NCBI RefSeq assembly: GCF_018691265.1
Contig: NW_024881316.1
Location: forward strand, 9,608,819 to 9,672,818
Length of the DNA stretch: 64,000 nucleotides
From: Tyto alba
Taxonomy: Eukaryota; Chordata; Aves; Strigiformes; Tytonidae
Reading direction: 5' to 3'
Shown: one piece after another, positions 22,878 through 34,368 of the stretch
Layout: each line of letters opens with the position of its first letter
Position numbering within the stretch: the first letter of the stretch is position 1
The notes under the pieces: generated by a model
Database searches by the model: none
Told to the model about the DNA's origin: nothing
The model's input: the letters and a program-made list of their open reading frames with translations, nothing else
Program-made: the position numbers and the translations under genes

Positions 22878-25800
22878 AGCAAATACAATAATGTTCTTTT
22901 TCAGATATTGTACTTATTTATGTTTTGAAAACATTGCAGACTTTCTGTGCTCATTTTATTTATTTTTTTAAAGGTCATGTCTCATTAAAAGAATAGGTGG
23001 AAAAAATGTCAACAGCTATTTCAAATATATAAAGTTCAACACCTGCATAAATGTCTGGAAGACCTAAGGAACAGTCTGTGGGTGGCTTTATTCTGTGTGT
23101 TGGTTTGAATCTCCTAATAAAATACATTTGCAATAAATATAAAGGTAAATGCAGAACATTATTGCTGAACCTGTGCATACAGATGTTAAAGCTGAGGTAT
23201 ATTAATAGGCTATACCACCTGATGAATGGCTTGTACATGTACAGGCAGGAATCAGGTGAGTTAATGAAAAACTGCAATAATTAGGTGACCTTTTTCATGG
23301 TGCAGTACATACTGAAATTTTGTTTGAATAGGTGAAGCAAAAAATAGGTATTTCGATCAATTCCTAAAATATGCTTTCTCTTTATATATGGCACTCCGCA
23401 TTGAAAGAAGCAGAGCTGTTTGTTAAAGACACAGTTCACCAAATGGTGGGTACTTCTGACTTTTAAGGCCACTGCCACCTACAAAAAAAATTCTAACAGT
23501 TTTTTAAACTTTTTTTTTTTTTTATAAATCAGCAAGAACCTTAAAATGCTTTGGGGTTTTTTTTGCTATATTTTTATCCAATAGCCAGAGATCTTCATAT
23601 AGATAAAAACCAAGTCAGTAGCACATGGGAAGTTTGAGAGGACTGCTCTCTCCCAGGCTCCCTGCCTCTAGTCCCCTTAGCCTGCTGTCTTCCTCCTCCT
23701 CACACCAACTCTGCTTCTGGCTTCCTAGTATGCGACACCAAATTCTCATGACACTTATTCCCAAGGCACCAGTCTTTTAAAGGGCATGGGCTCATGAACT
23801 GTCCATGTGAAAATACAGGTAGTTTCCCCTGTTTATCCATACCACAGGCTGCAGGCATTTCTATGTACCATGCTGCAACATAATAGATGTTTCCATTACG
23901 TCATTCATGGAATTACTTTAATATTGATCTAACGTTTTATACAAGGAAATAGTTTAATACTGCCTTATAAAAATGACTTTCAAATGCTAAATGTCAGCAT
24001 TTTTAAGGAACGTGTGAACAGCTGTGCCTGGTCAGAGACAAGGTCAGGCTAATTTAGCATTCTGTCTCCAAGAGTACCCAATTCCCTAAGTGCTTCGTAA
24101 AAAGTGTAAGATGAGGGCAAGCACATAGAGATGCTTGCCTAGGTTACTCTCCAGGCCTCCAGTAATCTGCAACTCAGGAGCTTTTGGCATCGAGCTTAAT
24201 GAAAAATACCAGGAAAGCAATAACATGTCAAAGTAAGGCGTGCACAAGCCTAGTTGTATAGATTCAATATAGAAATTCAAAACACGTAAAAGTCTCTCAG
24301 AGTCTGATCCTAAGACCCTTCAAGTAGACTTTTCTTTTGAACCTTTTTAATTGTTAGCCTTGCTAATAGGTAAACATCTTACTAGCAAGCCCAAAGAAAA
24401 TCCTCCTCTTCATCTTCATATTCTTCATCAATCCCTATCACCAATAAAATTAAACATTGAGTGACCCAGGATAAGTGGTTAAACAGCAAGGAGAAACAAT
24501 GTAAAATTAAGCTTTGATGGTAATATTCTGGCATTTTAGACTTAAAGCACCTGTGTGTCAGAAAGGGCCAGTGTATCCTTCAGATCTTGAGCCAAAATTG
24601 TTGAAAATTACAGCTTAAGGTTAGGCATCTAGGGCTAGGTGCACAAAACAATTGGTGCATTACAACAGCCATTGGTACTTTGCCATCAGAAGCCTCAGTC
24701 TTGAGGCTGGACAATTTTATACAGTTCAGGTCAGGGGAGACAACCAGTCAGGAGTCAAATTTATATGAAAAAGAAGAAATTTAGACCTTTATGCTCCAAA
24801 CTGTCATCCTTAAAACCCTTACTCAGCTGTCACCTAAATCTGGATATACCTAAAGTCTATTACTGACTCAATTTTTTACCTTAATGTAGTCCAGGTCCCT
24901 GGAATAGTTCTGGTTTTGTGTGTTGTGTATTGCCAAGTATGCCTGGTTTTGATACCGGTGGTTATCTGGGGACTTATGACTAAGTCCCTATAAAATGCAG
25001 AAAAAAGGCATCTTCCTGTGAGAGCTCTTATAAACAGTGTGCTGGAAGGTGATCTCACAGCACCTCTGGAAATCGTAGCTTCCTACACATCGGGCTCCAT
25101 GAGGAAAATGCTCATTTGGTCAGGACCTCTTCCCCAGCCACTGCCCCAAACATGTCTCAGGTGACGGTGTCTGCAAGCAAGAGCCTTTTCTAAAAATAGC
25201 AGAAATGGTTCTGTCAGAAAGCAGCTGTACCTTCTTTCTTGTGCCTGTCCCCCATGGAACCTCTCTCAGAAATAGTCACCAAACAAAGCATTTCATACAA
25301 ATCTTAGTCAGAGGTGGTCATTTCTTTTCACCCAAAAGCCAGGCAGGATGCCCTTGAGGAGAGGTGCCAGATCTCAGTTCTTTGTCCCTTCTCAGACAGA
25401 GGGGATTTGAATTTATGTATAACTTTCCCACTGCAGTGACCCAGGTACCATGCAAAAAGATATTTTGGCAAAGAATTTCCCTCCTTTTAAGTGTTCAGCT
25501 TTCTATAAAGCACTTCAGTGTCTATTGAAGCCCAGTTTGCTGCCACCTCTGGCACTAGTTATTTCATGATTTGAAGGATGTGCTTTGGTAACAGTGGTGC
25601 TCTATGTAGGCTGAAGTCTGTTTATGACTGCTGACCATTCACAGGTAAAGAAGTCAGTCCTCCCTATGTGGGTCTTTTCCATTCATTTCATATACTTTTG
25701 TTCCGCTGCCTAGCTCTGAAATAGCAAAAGCATGCTGGAAAAAGTGTGATTGAGGTATGCCTGAGTGTTTGGATTGTTTCTTCCATTCTGCAAGACTGGC

Positions 25801-26869
25801 TTCAACAAAGAAAATATTTACACCACAAGATTTGCATTGAACAATACCAGCAGAAGCCAAGAAGAAATAACTCTGAGTACAAGCCTAGCTTATTCTTTTA
25901 CTAATTTGTTTCTTGATACAGACAAATCCCTGAAAGGGATTTTTTATTTTTTTATTCCATGGTTTATGATTTATAAGAGATTGAGAAATACATCTGCTTC
26001 ACAGTTTGCCAGGTCTTTTGAAATCCATAGATAGGTATTGCTATGGGAGCATGACATATTATTAATATGCCACAGTTCAGGGTGAAGTGTATTAACATAC
26101 TTTTAATGTAAAAAGTGGAGCTGGAGGAAAATTAGACAATAAGCTTGAACTGAGATGGCAATATTAGTATTAAGTACTATTATAAATAACACTATTTGCA
26201 TATAAATATATACAAAAGTACTAGCTGTATTGTCATGAACTACAGGTATTTATTGCCAGTAGGGAAAATATAAATAGTTCTTGAAGTTGTGAAATAATTA
26301 TCTGTTGCCTTTGAAAACACATTTTCCCCAAAGAGTGAATTTTACAAATGTTAACCCCAAAGCCAAACTGTGCTGATATTATTATTCTAATGTACCTTTT
26401 TGTACTGTTTTGTTTCTCTTTTAATTTTTTTTTTTTTTTTTTAATAATTCCCTACCTGGACACCCTTCTTTCCATTTGTGCTTTGTCATCACAGCCTTTT
26501 CTCTCCATTTCTCTTTGCAAGTCCCTTGTCTCCTTGCGTTTCATCTTGTTCTTCCATGGTGTCACTTTCAGACATGGTAGACTTGGCTCTTCGATACCTC
26601 CTCAGTAGAGGAAACTTAAAAACACGGTCTGTAAGGCACCACCAGCATTGTACTGCCACACTGTAGAAAGCAGGGATGATTTGGAGGTGAAGATGCCAGA
26701 TGAATGCTTTGGGCCTTCTGACCCAAGGAGTAGGACAGCTGAGGTCTTTCTGCCACCCACTCACTCCTCACTGGTGATGCTTTCTCCCTCATTTCTTTTC
26801 AGGACTATTCAGACAGTCCAGGACAGATTTTCAGTGCCTAATTTTCAAGTGCCTGGTTCCTAGAGCAGC
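22878..26869. other. AT-rich noncoding stretch, no gene seen
   Basis: No supported gene. It holds a T tract at 23510-23523 and another at 26425-26442. A minus-strand frame at 26489-26764 (91 codons) ends in a charged tail encoded by a purine-rich stretch; I do not recognise it and describe it in the findings. Confidence 0.55.
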
Positions 26870-26972
26870 AGTTAGACTGTTATTTAGGGAGTGCATTGGG
26901 CCGGCTTGTGGGTTGGACCAGATGACCTTTAAAGGTCCCTTCCAACCCCCAAACCATTCTGTGATTCTAAGT
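26870..26972 (+). mobile_element. CR1 LINE 3'-terminal fragment
   Basis: Contains the CR1 terminus in its usual order: TTGGACCAGATGACCTTTAA, then GGTCCCTTCCAACCCC, then ATTCTGTGATTCTAA, where the TGTGATTCT block is the remnant of the short tandem tail. Better preserved than the 16.4-kb fragment. The 5' side becomes unrecognisable above about 26870, so this is a short, severely truncated insertion. Confidence 0.92.
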
Positions 26973-27167
26973 GAGGCTCTTTCAGCAAGACTCAGCTAGC
27001 CCATGTACTGGTTGAGCTCCATGTGCCACGATGTGTCATGGCCGGTAGGAATTGCTGAGATTATAAATGAAGAGTTAATACTTGCTATCTTTAGATACTT
27101 AACTCCAGATTGCAGCAAGGTACCCTTGTCCATCTATCATTTAGCACACAGCTACCAGTGGTATTTT

Positions 27168-27235
27168 ATACATATTTTATTTTATCTTTGGATAATAAAA
27201 TATACATATTTTATTTTACCTTTAGATAATAAAAT
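27168..27235. repeat. 34-bp direct tandem duplication
   Basis: Two adjacent copies of a 34-bp unit beginning ATACATATTTTATTTTA and ending AGATAATAAAAT or GGATAATAAAAT, differing at two positions. Probably replication slippage in AT-rich DNA. Confidence 0.9.
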
Positions 27236-27912
27236 TTAGATAAAATATATACCTAACGGTATATATTTTTACTGTATTTCTTTCAACATATTTTAGTTTC
27301 TAAAATCAGCTTGAGGTGGCGATGCCAAGGCTGGTACTAACTTCCAAAAGAAGTATCACAGGGAGTCTGGAATTTTTCAGGCACCTGAAGTCTACCAGGT
27401 GAACCACAGAAGCAGCATGTGCGATTTGGCACCTTAGGTTTTCACCAAAGGACACAGCAGAAAGTCTCCTCTAACTTCCATGTGCACACACAAGTTTTAT
27501 CAGCACTATCTGGATTCATTCCCTTAAGTGGCCTCATAACTTACCCGTATTGCACTGCCACACACCACAATACATTATAAGTCCATTTATGGGTTCACTC
27601 TTTATGTTTAGAGCACTTACATTGAAAGCAAAGACTCCAGATCAAGACTTTCTTCCACATAAATTCAAGTCTCCCTAATTTAAGACTCCTTAAATTGACT
27701 TTGTTTTCTCCTGGTTACTAATTAAGGGGAAATTACTATAATTACTTGGTCATGAGACCTGGTATTAACTAGTCACATTTGTTATGAAAATACAGGGGAT
27801 GGGTTTACCACATTAGACAAGAGACTTGCACAAAGGTGAAGTTGATATTCGTGTGGTAAATTGCAGGTCCATGTGATAAATTACATTTATCATGTACCTT
27901 TGACTGCCTCAC

Positions 27913-27968
27913 CTGCATTCTGCCTACTAATCTATCTCTGTCAGGATTCATTCCAGCACTCTTAACCT
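27913..27968 (-). other. Weak candidate exon, 56 nt
   Basis: On the minus strand an acceptor CTTGAGACCTTCTCAG is followed by 56 nt and a donor (AATGCAG then GTGAGG). One frame is open: two bases, then 18 codons reading VKSAGMNPDRDRLVGRMQ. The other two frames contain stops. The size is so small that chance is a serious alternative. Confidence 0.2.
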
Positions 27969-28012
27969 CTGAGAAGGTCTCAAGTGTCTGCTATTTTTTA
28001 ACATTATTCCAC

Positions 28013-28041
<29 letters not shown>
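28013..28041. repeat. Poly(A) tract, 29 nt
   Basis: Pure A run followed by CAAA-type low-complexity sequence. No retroposon body is recognisable to its left. Confidence 0.9.
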
Positions 28042-28044
<3 letters not shown>

Positions 28045-30711
28045 AACAAACAACAAAAAAACCCAAACTGAACGTGGTTTTTTGTTCGCTATAAAATGTG
28101 CAAATTTCTCTCCACATTACATTGTGATAAGGAGAAAGATGGGCAATACTCAGTTCTGAAGCAAGGAGATATCTGAAGTTCTCCTTATTATCAAGAATGC
28201 AGAAGCATGTTTTTTTTTCAGGGGAAAAGAGCTGTTAAGAAGCTTTTTACAAATGAACTATCAACTGTTTCTAGCTTGGATATGCTGGCATATACTAGAC
28301 CTCAAGAGTGGAACACAGTGATTTATACACAACTTGCTTAAGATCATTTAGAGGTTCAGAACTGTATCAGTAATCATCCTGAGGCCTGTGTAGTTGTCTC
28401 ATAATAGCAAGTTAATTTGGCTTTAATGTAGAAGGAAGTGCAATAACAGTATCAATTAAAAAAATCATAAAACCTCCTGAACCATTTCTGAAGTACTTTT
28501 AATGTTAAATTTGTAACATAGCTTAACTGCATATGTGATATAAAGGTTTTATTGGTACTCGTTTAGGACGATCTCTGTAATAAACTCTGGGATTCACCAC
28601 AACTAATACGGTACTCAAGTCCAGACTTACACCACTTGGCTAAAACACCTTGCTTTCATTTAGAGATTAGGGTACTGTAACTATTTTCAAAAGCTAAGAA
28701 TCTGTCTGCAAAATATTTATACATATCCACTTTTTTTACTTTTTTTTTTAAAAACTTTTTTTATAAAAATATTCTTATGTATATATGATTGAGAAAGAGA
28801 TGAATGGGACACATATTGATGAAAGCATTCAGACTTTGTACTATCTATCTAGGACTCTGATGAATGAAATGACAACTGTTTTTATTCTTACACCTTTCAG
28901 TAAAATTCCAGTTTAACAGAGTTTGTATACTTTATTAAAATAATTGGATAATGAATCTTTAATTTCATGATCATTTACAAATGTACAAGTATTTGATCAC
29001 GTATTCTCAATCATGGACAGACACACACACACTTTTCACATCACCCAAATACAGACATTCAGTATAGAAAATTTTGAACTTAATGACTCAATTTTAGGAG
29101 TGTTACAAGCAACTATACATAGAGTTTTCCAATTGGGAAAATTTCAATTATAAGTCACTGACACTTGAGCTGCCTGTGTTATAGCATATGCTTTTTAGAG
29201 AGTTAAATTACCTAGTTCTGGAGAGTAGGGTTTAAATTACAGTGAAAATTAATGTTAATTTAATTATAATCAAACTAAAACTATCCAATGGACAGCTTTA
29301 GCAAGAGTAATTGTACAACAGAACTATTCCTGACAAATGTTTTACTTCACAGAATGCTCAGTTCACTATTTTAGATATTTGTGTAGGCTGGTTAAGTGTA
29401 TCAAGTAATACTATGTTGGTTTTGGATTGTATGATTATTTTTTTTTTTTTAGCTAATCAGCAGAGTACATAAAGGGACTCCAAAATGTAGAATCCAGCAC
29501 AAAATCCAACCAGCTTCAAAAAGATATTTGATTATTAGACAGTAAATTTGCTTATCTCAAGTTTTTCACACTAGTACTACTCATTTGGTGAATATTTGCA
29601 GAAATCAAACTCAAGCATTATATCAACACACTTGAAGTAAATTTATTTAAAAATGTGAATGAAGATATGTAGTGTTTGCCTAGAGCTAGAAGTAATAGGG
29701 TTATGAACACATCATAAATACTATGCAAAGCTTTGAATTCCATTGCTGAGACACATTATCAAAGGTCATGCTATCAAGAAAGACATAAACCACAACTGTA
29801 GGATCATCTCTTATCTAAAAGTTCAGAACAGTGTTAGAAATTACAAAATTGAAGTGATTCTAACACAAGCATAACTGTGCTTTGGAGATTATTTGAGTGT
29901 CATCAAATACAATACAGAAGCAAAATTATATTTCTGCATTTCTTATGTATTTGCAAAGTTTTCGTACTTCTGATAAAAATCATGTTGCAAAACATGTAAT
30001 ATGATCTTGCATGTATACTTCTAAGGATGGATATGCTACATAGATGTACACATGCACAGGGTGTTTTTCTTCAAACCATTCTCAGTTAACAAGGATTTTG
30101 TCACATACATAATACTGCACGCACATAAACCAATATACTTATGCCCTCAGCAAAGAAGAAAATATTTGTTTTCTTTTCAAGGAGCTTTCACGTTCTGCTT
30201 TTTTAATGGGACATTCTAATAATTTCTTTTTAAATAAAGTAAACATAAAAATACTGTGGAAAACAATAATCATTTGTTTTTTAAAGGATCAGCCAGCACA
30301 TAACAATTAAGAGCAAAGGGTAAAATTGCGAGTGTCTCTAGTTTTTTCTGAATACATGATCATCATTCTGTTAACTGTGGAACATCAGATTACCCCATGT
30401 ATGTTGGAGGCAAAATATATCTTGCTTAAAATTCTCAAGATCAGAGTGACCAGACCCACATCCATCAGGGTGTTTTGTGCCAGGGAAGACATAAAAGATG
30501 GTCTTTTTTTTCTGATGAAGACGCTTTCACCCTTTGTGAGTGGCAGACCTGTGAGAAAGGAAACTGCTAGATTGTTCTCTATCTGAAGCAAAGGCTCAAT
30601 CTAACTGTTTTCTTATTGCCATGAGAGAGACCAAAGCTGATCAACTTCCATGTTTTGTAGGAAATGAAAAAGAATAGAACTGGATTACTTTCCTTTTTTG
30701 TGGGTCTGAGG

Positions 30712-30862
30712 TCAACCACAAACAGCTTTTGGGTCAATCTCCCTGCCGTACGCTCTCGGTGTATGCTGAGTATTCCCGCCGTCTGTGTAGGGCTGGCTGA
30801 CCACGGTACCGCTTTGCGCTGCCTTCTTAAAGGTTGACGAGGTCATGTATCAAACTGGCAGG
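30712..30862 (-). other. CpG-dense block with a 44-codon frame
   Basis: About eight CpGs fall within roughly 120 bases (for example TACGCTCTCGG, CCCGCCGTC and CACGGTACCGC) in an AT-rich, CpG-poor neighbourhood. On the minus strand ATG at 30846 opens a 44-codon frame to TGA at 30712, with a hydrophilic product containing GTVVSQPYTDGGNTQH. I recognise no family. The plus strand is also open in two frames over much of the block, so coding status is undecided. It could equally be a conserved regulatory element or an old GC-rich repeat. Confidence 0.3.
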
Positions 30863-32070
30863 CTTTTGTAGTGCCAGCAAACCACAGCCTTGAGATAGGC
30901 ATAAAAAACCTCAGTCCCAACTGGCAAGCGCAGTGTTAACACTGGGAGTAACTTGTTTTCAGCATTTTTGCATTGATAAGAGCCAAGAGAGAAAGAGAGG
31001 TATGTTTAGCTGAGTGGAAGATAACAAACATTCAGTGCCACATTCCCTCTGTGTGCTCTTTGTTATCAGCAGGACTAGCGGCATTATGTACTGTACAATG
31101 AAAGATAACCATAGAGTGAGAGATAGCTGGCTTTGTAGCTCTATTGATTAAACAGGACAGCAGGCTAATCAGAAAAAAACGTTACAGGGATGGGAGTCGA
31201 GCCACTTGGAAAACATGAAAGATGATGGGTACACTTGAAATGTTAATTTTTGAATAAGGTTGTAGGGCAGAAAACTGTTTCCTTAATTTTTTATTTTTTT
31301 TTTTAATTAAAAAAAATACCAATACACAGAGAGGAATTACTCCAATATCAATTTGCAAAGATAATAGCATTACATTTATGTGAGACAGTCACAAGACAAA
31401 ACACAGTACAAGTTTGAAGCCTTCCAAAGTAAAATTCACAGATACAGAGTTTTGCTATGTACCGTGATTGACATAGGGATAACTTGTCAGGAGAATGGGT
31501 ATACCAACTACCTCAATACTTTGAAAGTTTTGTGGGTTTTTTTTTTTGCATATAGGATTAGCTAAATAAGGACTTCAGAGCCCAGCCTTGTCAAAAAAAA
31601 AAAAAAAAAAAACAAAAAAACAAACCAAACAAACAACAACAACAAAAAAAAAACAAAAACAAACAAACAAACAAACAAACAAATCCCTAAAATATCATTA
31701 AGGCCTTTGTGACTTATTTTGAGACTCATCATTTGTTTATTGCTCTGCTCAGTTCTAAACATTTAAACTAAGATTCTTCACAGCATATATTGGTGTCAAG
31801 ATGAATTTGCTTGTGGATAACACGTTTGTATAGTCTGTCTTCCAAGCTCTTGCTCAGTCTGGGGCAAGGAAGGGACAGAGCCAGACTGGAATAGAATGGA
31901 TGTGCTGGGTATATGGCCGCAGCACATAGCTGCAGAAATTCAGGCCAGCTCTGCAGGAGTAGCCCAGAATTATGAGGATACAGTGGTAATGTAAAGTCAT
32001 TACTCTCCCTCTTGACTCCTGCCTTTGAGACCTGCGCTACATCTCCTAGAGGCACAACATGGACTCTCAC
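30863..32070. other. Noncoding stretch with A-rich repeat
   Basis: AT-rich sequence whose only definite feature is the A/CAAA-rich tract at 31592-31684, listed separately. Confidence 0.6.
31592..31684. repeat. A-rich and (CAAA)n simple repeat
   Basis: A19 run grading into CAAA and CAA units. Read on the minus strand it is T-rich and falls inside a hydrophobic-looking open frame that is purely repeat-derived. Confidence 0.95.
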
Positions 32071-32264
32071 CTGACGTGCTTAGCATCGGAGGGGAGGATT
32101 TCACTGAAGAAGCCTCCTTCAGTGCTACCAAATTCTCTGTCCTAATTTTATCAAATTGTTCACGTTCCTTTGGGGCTTCGTTCATAATCCTCTCTGTTTG
32201 GGTGTAAGCGACTGTATCTCTGATCCATCTCTCCCTGCTAGGAGCTTCCTCTGCTCCCTGCTGT
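32071..32264 (-). CDS. Weak candidate coding exon, unidentified
   Basis: On the minus strand the sequence is open from 32299 down past 32071, where a consensus donor occurs (CACGTCAG then GTGAGA; GT complement at 32069-32070). The translation is hydrophilic and protein-like, with ERWIRDTVAYTQTERIMNEA followed by a charged helix-like EREQFDKIRTEN segment, ending in phase 1. The upper boundary is uncertain: the acceptor candidates (32264, 32260, 32257) have poor pyrimidine tracts. Purine-rich strands often give such charged translations by chance. I recognise no family. Confidence 0.25.
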
Positions 32265-32293
32265 CTTGCGACATAGCAATTTACTATTGACAA

Positions 32294-34312
32294 TGTTACT
32301 CACAGTAGTTTGATATAATGACTTGATATAGCAATTTCACCTCTTTCTTGCCAATATATGTTGCCAAGGATTCATAGGCATATCTGGCCAGATCTCATAT
32401 TTGCCCCAGAATTGTGGGGAGGGGGAAGATGAGGGAGAAGGTCACAGAAGGCATGGCACTTGCATTTCTGTATTGGTGAATGTGTCAGTCCCATCTCTCT
32501 GGGATGACATATTTTAGATGCTTATTGGAAGTTAAATACATTGCTTTACCCTTTCTTTACCCTTTCCCATACAGAATGATGCCATTTACAAGCAACTGAT
32601 AGAGCAATTTCTACTACACCTTTGACAAATTGAATTTAATAAACAGTAACAGCTTTAGTACAGCTTTAACAAATCTGCTCATTTCTCCACAGGTTCACTC
32701 CTCCACTCCTGCCTTTGCCAGGATCCTGGAGCCTACAGCAGCCCCTTGGCAATATTCAGCATTTAGGCTGCAAGTTGTCCTTTGTCTTAGAGGAACAAAA
32801 ATATGCTCAGGCAGATTCTGGGTTTACCCTGAACTTGGAAATGAGTCATGATAAAGTGAAGGTCACACGAATTATTTGCAGCTTGATCCTGAACTCACTT
32901 AAGTCAGCTGCCTTAACCCTCGTTCCTTTAGGTTGAAGCAGGATTGAGCCCACAGGTTCATTATGAATCTGCAGGTGCAGTGCTGTGTACCTTTCCTGTT
33001 TCTTTTCATAGAAGCATCCCCAACACCTTTGTCCAAAAGACAGTGATATTGGGAAGTTTTGAGATGAGTCCTGGATCCTTCACTAATTTATTTTATTACA
33101 GATCAGTAGTACTGTATCACCTGAAGTTTGATCTGCATGCATTTTAAAGACTTCTTTTTCTTCCAGTTATACCTTCCTGTCAATTAAATATTTAATTAAT
33201 AGATTAGCCACTTCATCTGATTTTTCAAAACTCACTGATTCAGAAGTAATTTTTAAGTTATTTATTTATTTATTAAAGAAGCCAATTATACAGGTTGATT
33301 TACTAAGATACTAGCAACACCTGTATTTAAATTACTGGGTGTTCAGATAGATCTGATTCCATGAGGAGCAACCCCATGACATATGATTATAGTATGCCAT
33401 ATTCAGTCCACCTAACCAATCAGTGCCCACTGAATCTCTTCCCCAAATGTAGTGGATGTGGTGAAAGAGACTTTGTTTGCAATAAGTACTCAAAAGTGCT
33501 AATCATTTTAGTCTAAGTGTGTACATACAACATGAAGCATCTTTACTCAAGAGTCTAAGATTATCTTTAGAACATGCCTGCCTGTATATTGCTTTCCTTG
33601 TTATGCTTAACACCAGAATAGCCCAGCAATAACAGACTGCATTGGTCAGTTGACCAATATTACTACCCCATGGTTTGCTAGGTACATGTGTGTTCATAGT
33701 TATTCAAATCCCTTCCAGAGATTAAGATTAAAAAAACCCACAACTTTACAAAAATCTCTTCTGTGCAGCTAATTTCAAAATACTGATTTTTCATCCCTAT
33801 TCAAAAGTCCTGAAGACTTGTTTCAGCCATGGAATTCTTCACTCATGGATTTACATGATTTTGTACCAGTCTTCGAGACCTAAGGTCCCACTGTTAGCCA
33901 GAAAGGCAGTGACCAACCTGAAGTCAGTTGGCCCATACCCAAATTTAATTAAACTTCTCTCTGCAACTCTAGAGCAAACTGATTTCCCTCATTATTGCTT
34001 ATGTGGATAATATATGAAATTAATTCTCCTTCACTAAGTTATCACTGCATTGAGCAGACAAACACAGATATAATGTTATTAAAAGTAATGAAATAGGTTC
34101 ATCAGCAGTTAACGTTAATGTTTTGTGTCATTGCAATCTTGTGTGCAATTGAGGACAAAATTATTCAGTTTTGCAGCTGCAAGATACAGAAGGTCAACAG
34201 CTCAAGGGTTTGCAAAGGTTTTGGGATAAGGCAGTATTTATACATAGTTTTCTGTAGATGAAAAAAGGAGAGAAAGATGGATTCACCTTGCTTTCCCTCT
34301 CATCTTCCGCAG
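32294..34312. other. AT-rich noncoding stretch, no gene seen
   Basis: No supported gene. A TTTA microsatellite lies at 33258-33275. Confidence 0.6.
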
Positions 34313-34368
34313 ACCAGCAGAGAGAGTGATAGAAACAAAGAAGGAAGTAGGGCTTCCTCTCTGCAGAG
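34313..34368 (+). other. Weak candidate exon on plus strand, 56 nt
   Basis: A very good acceptor (TTTCCCTCTCATCTTCCGCAG) precedes, and a consensus donor (CTGCAGAG then GTGAGTCC) follows, a 56-nt segment. Two of three frames are open, so the sequence does not say whether it is coding. It could be an exon of a long noncoding RNA. Confidence 0.25.

Larger units (their letters stand above)
26973..30711. other. AT-rich noncoding stretch
   Basis: Strongly AT-rich, with a 34-bp direct duplication (27168-27235), an A29 tract (28013-28041) and a short CA run (29021-29032). One short minus-strand candidate exon at 27913-27968 is listed separately. Nothing else is supported. Confidence 0.55.

Noticed and set aside
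31562..31762. Phenylalanine-rich minus-strand open frame
   Set aside because: Encoded by the A/CAAA-rich simple repeat.
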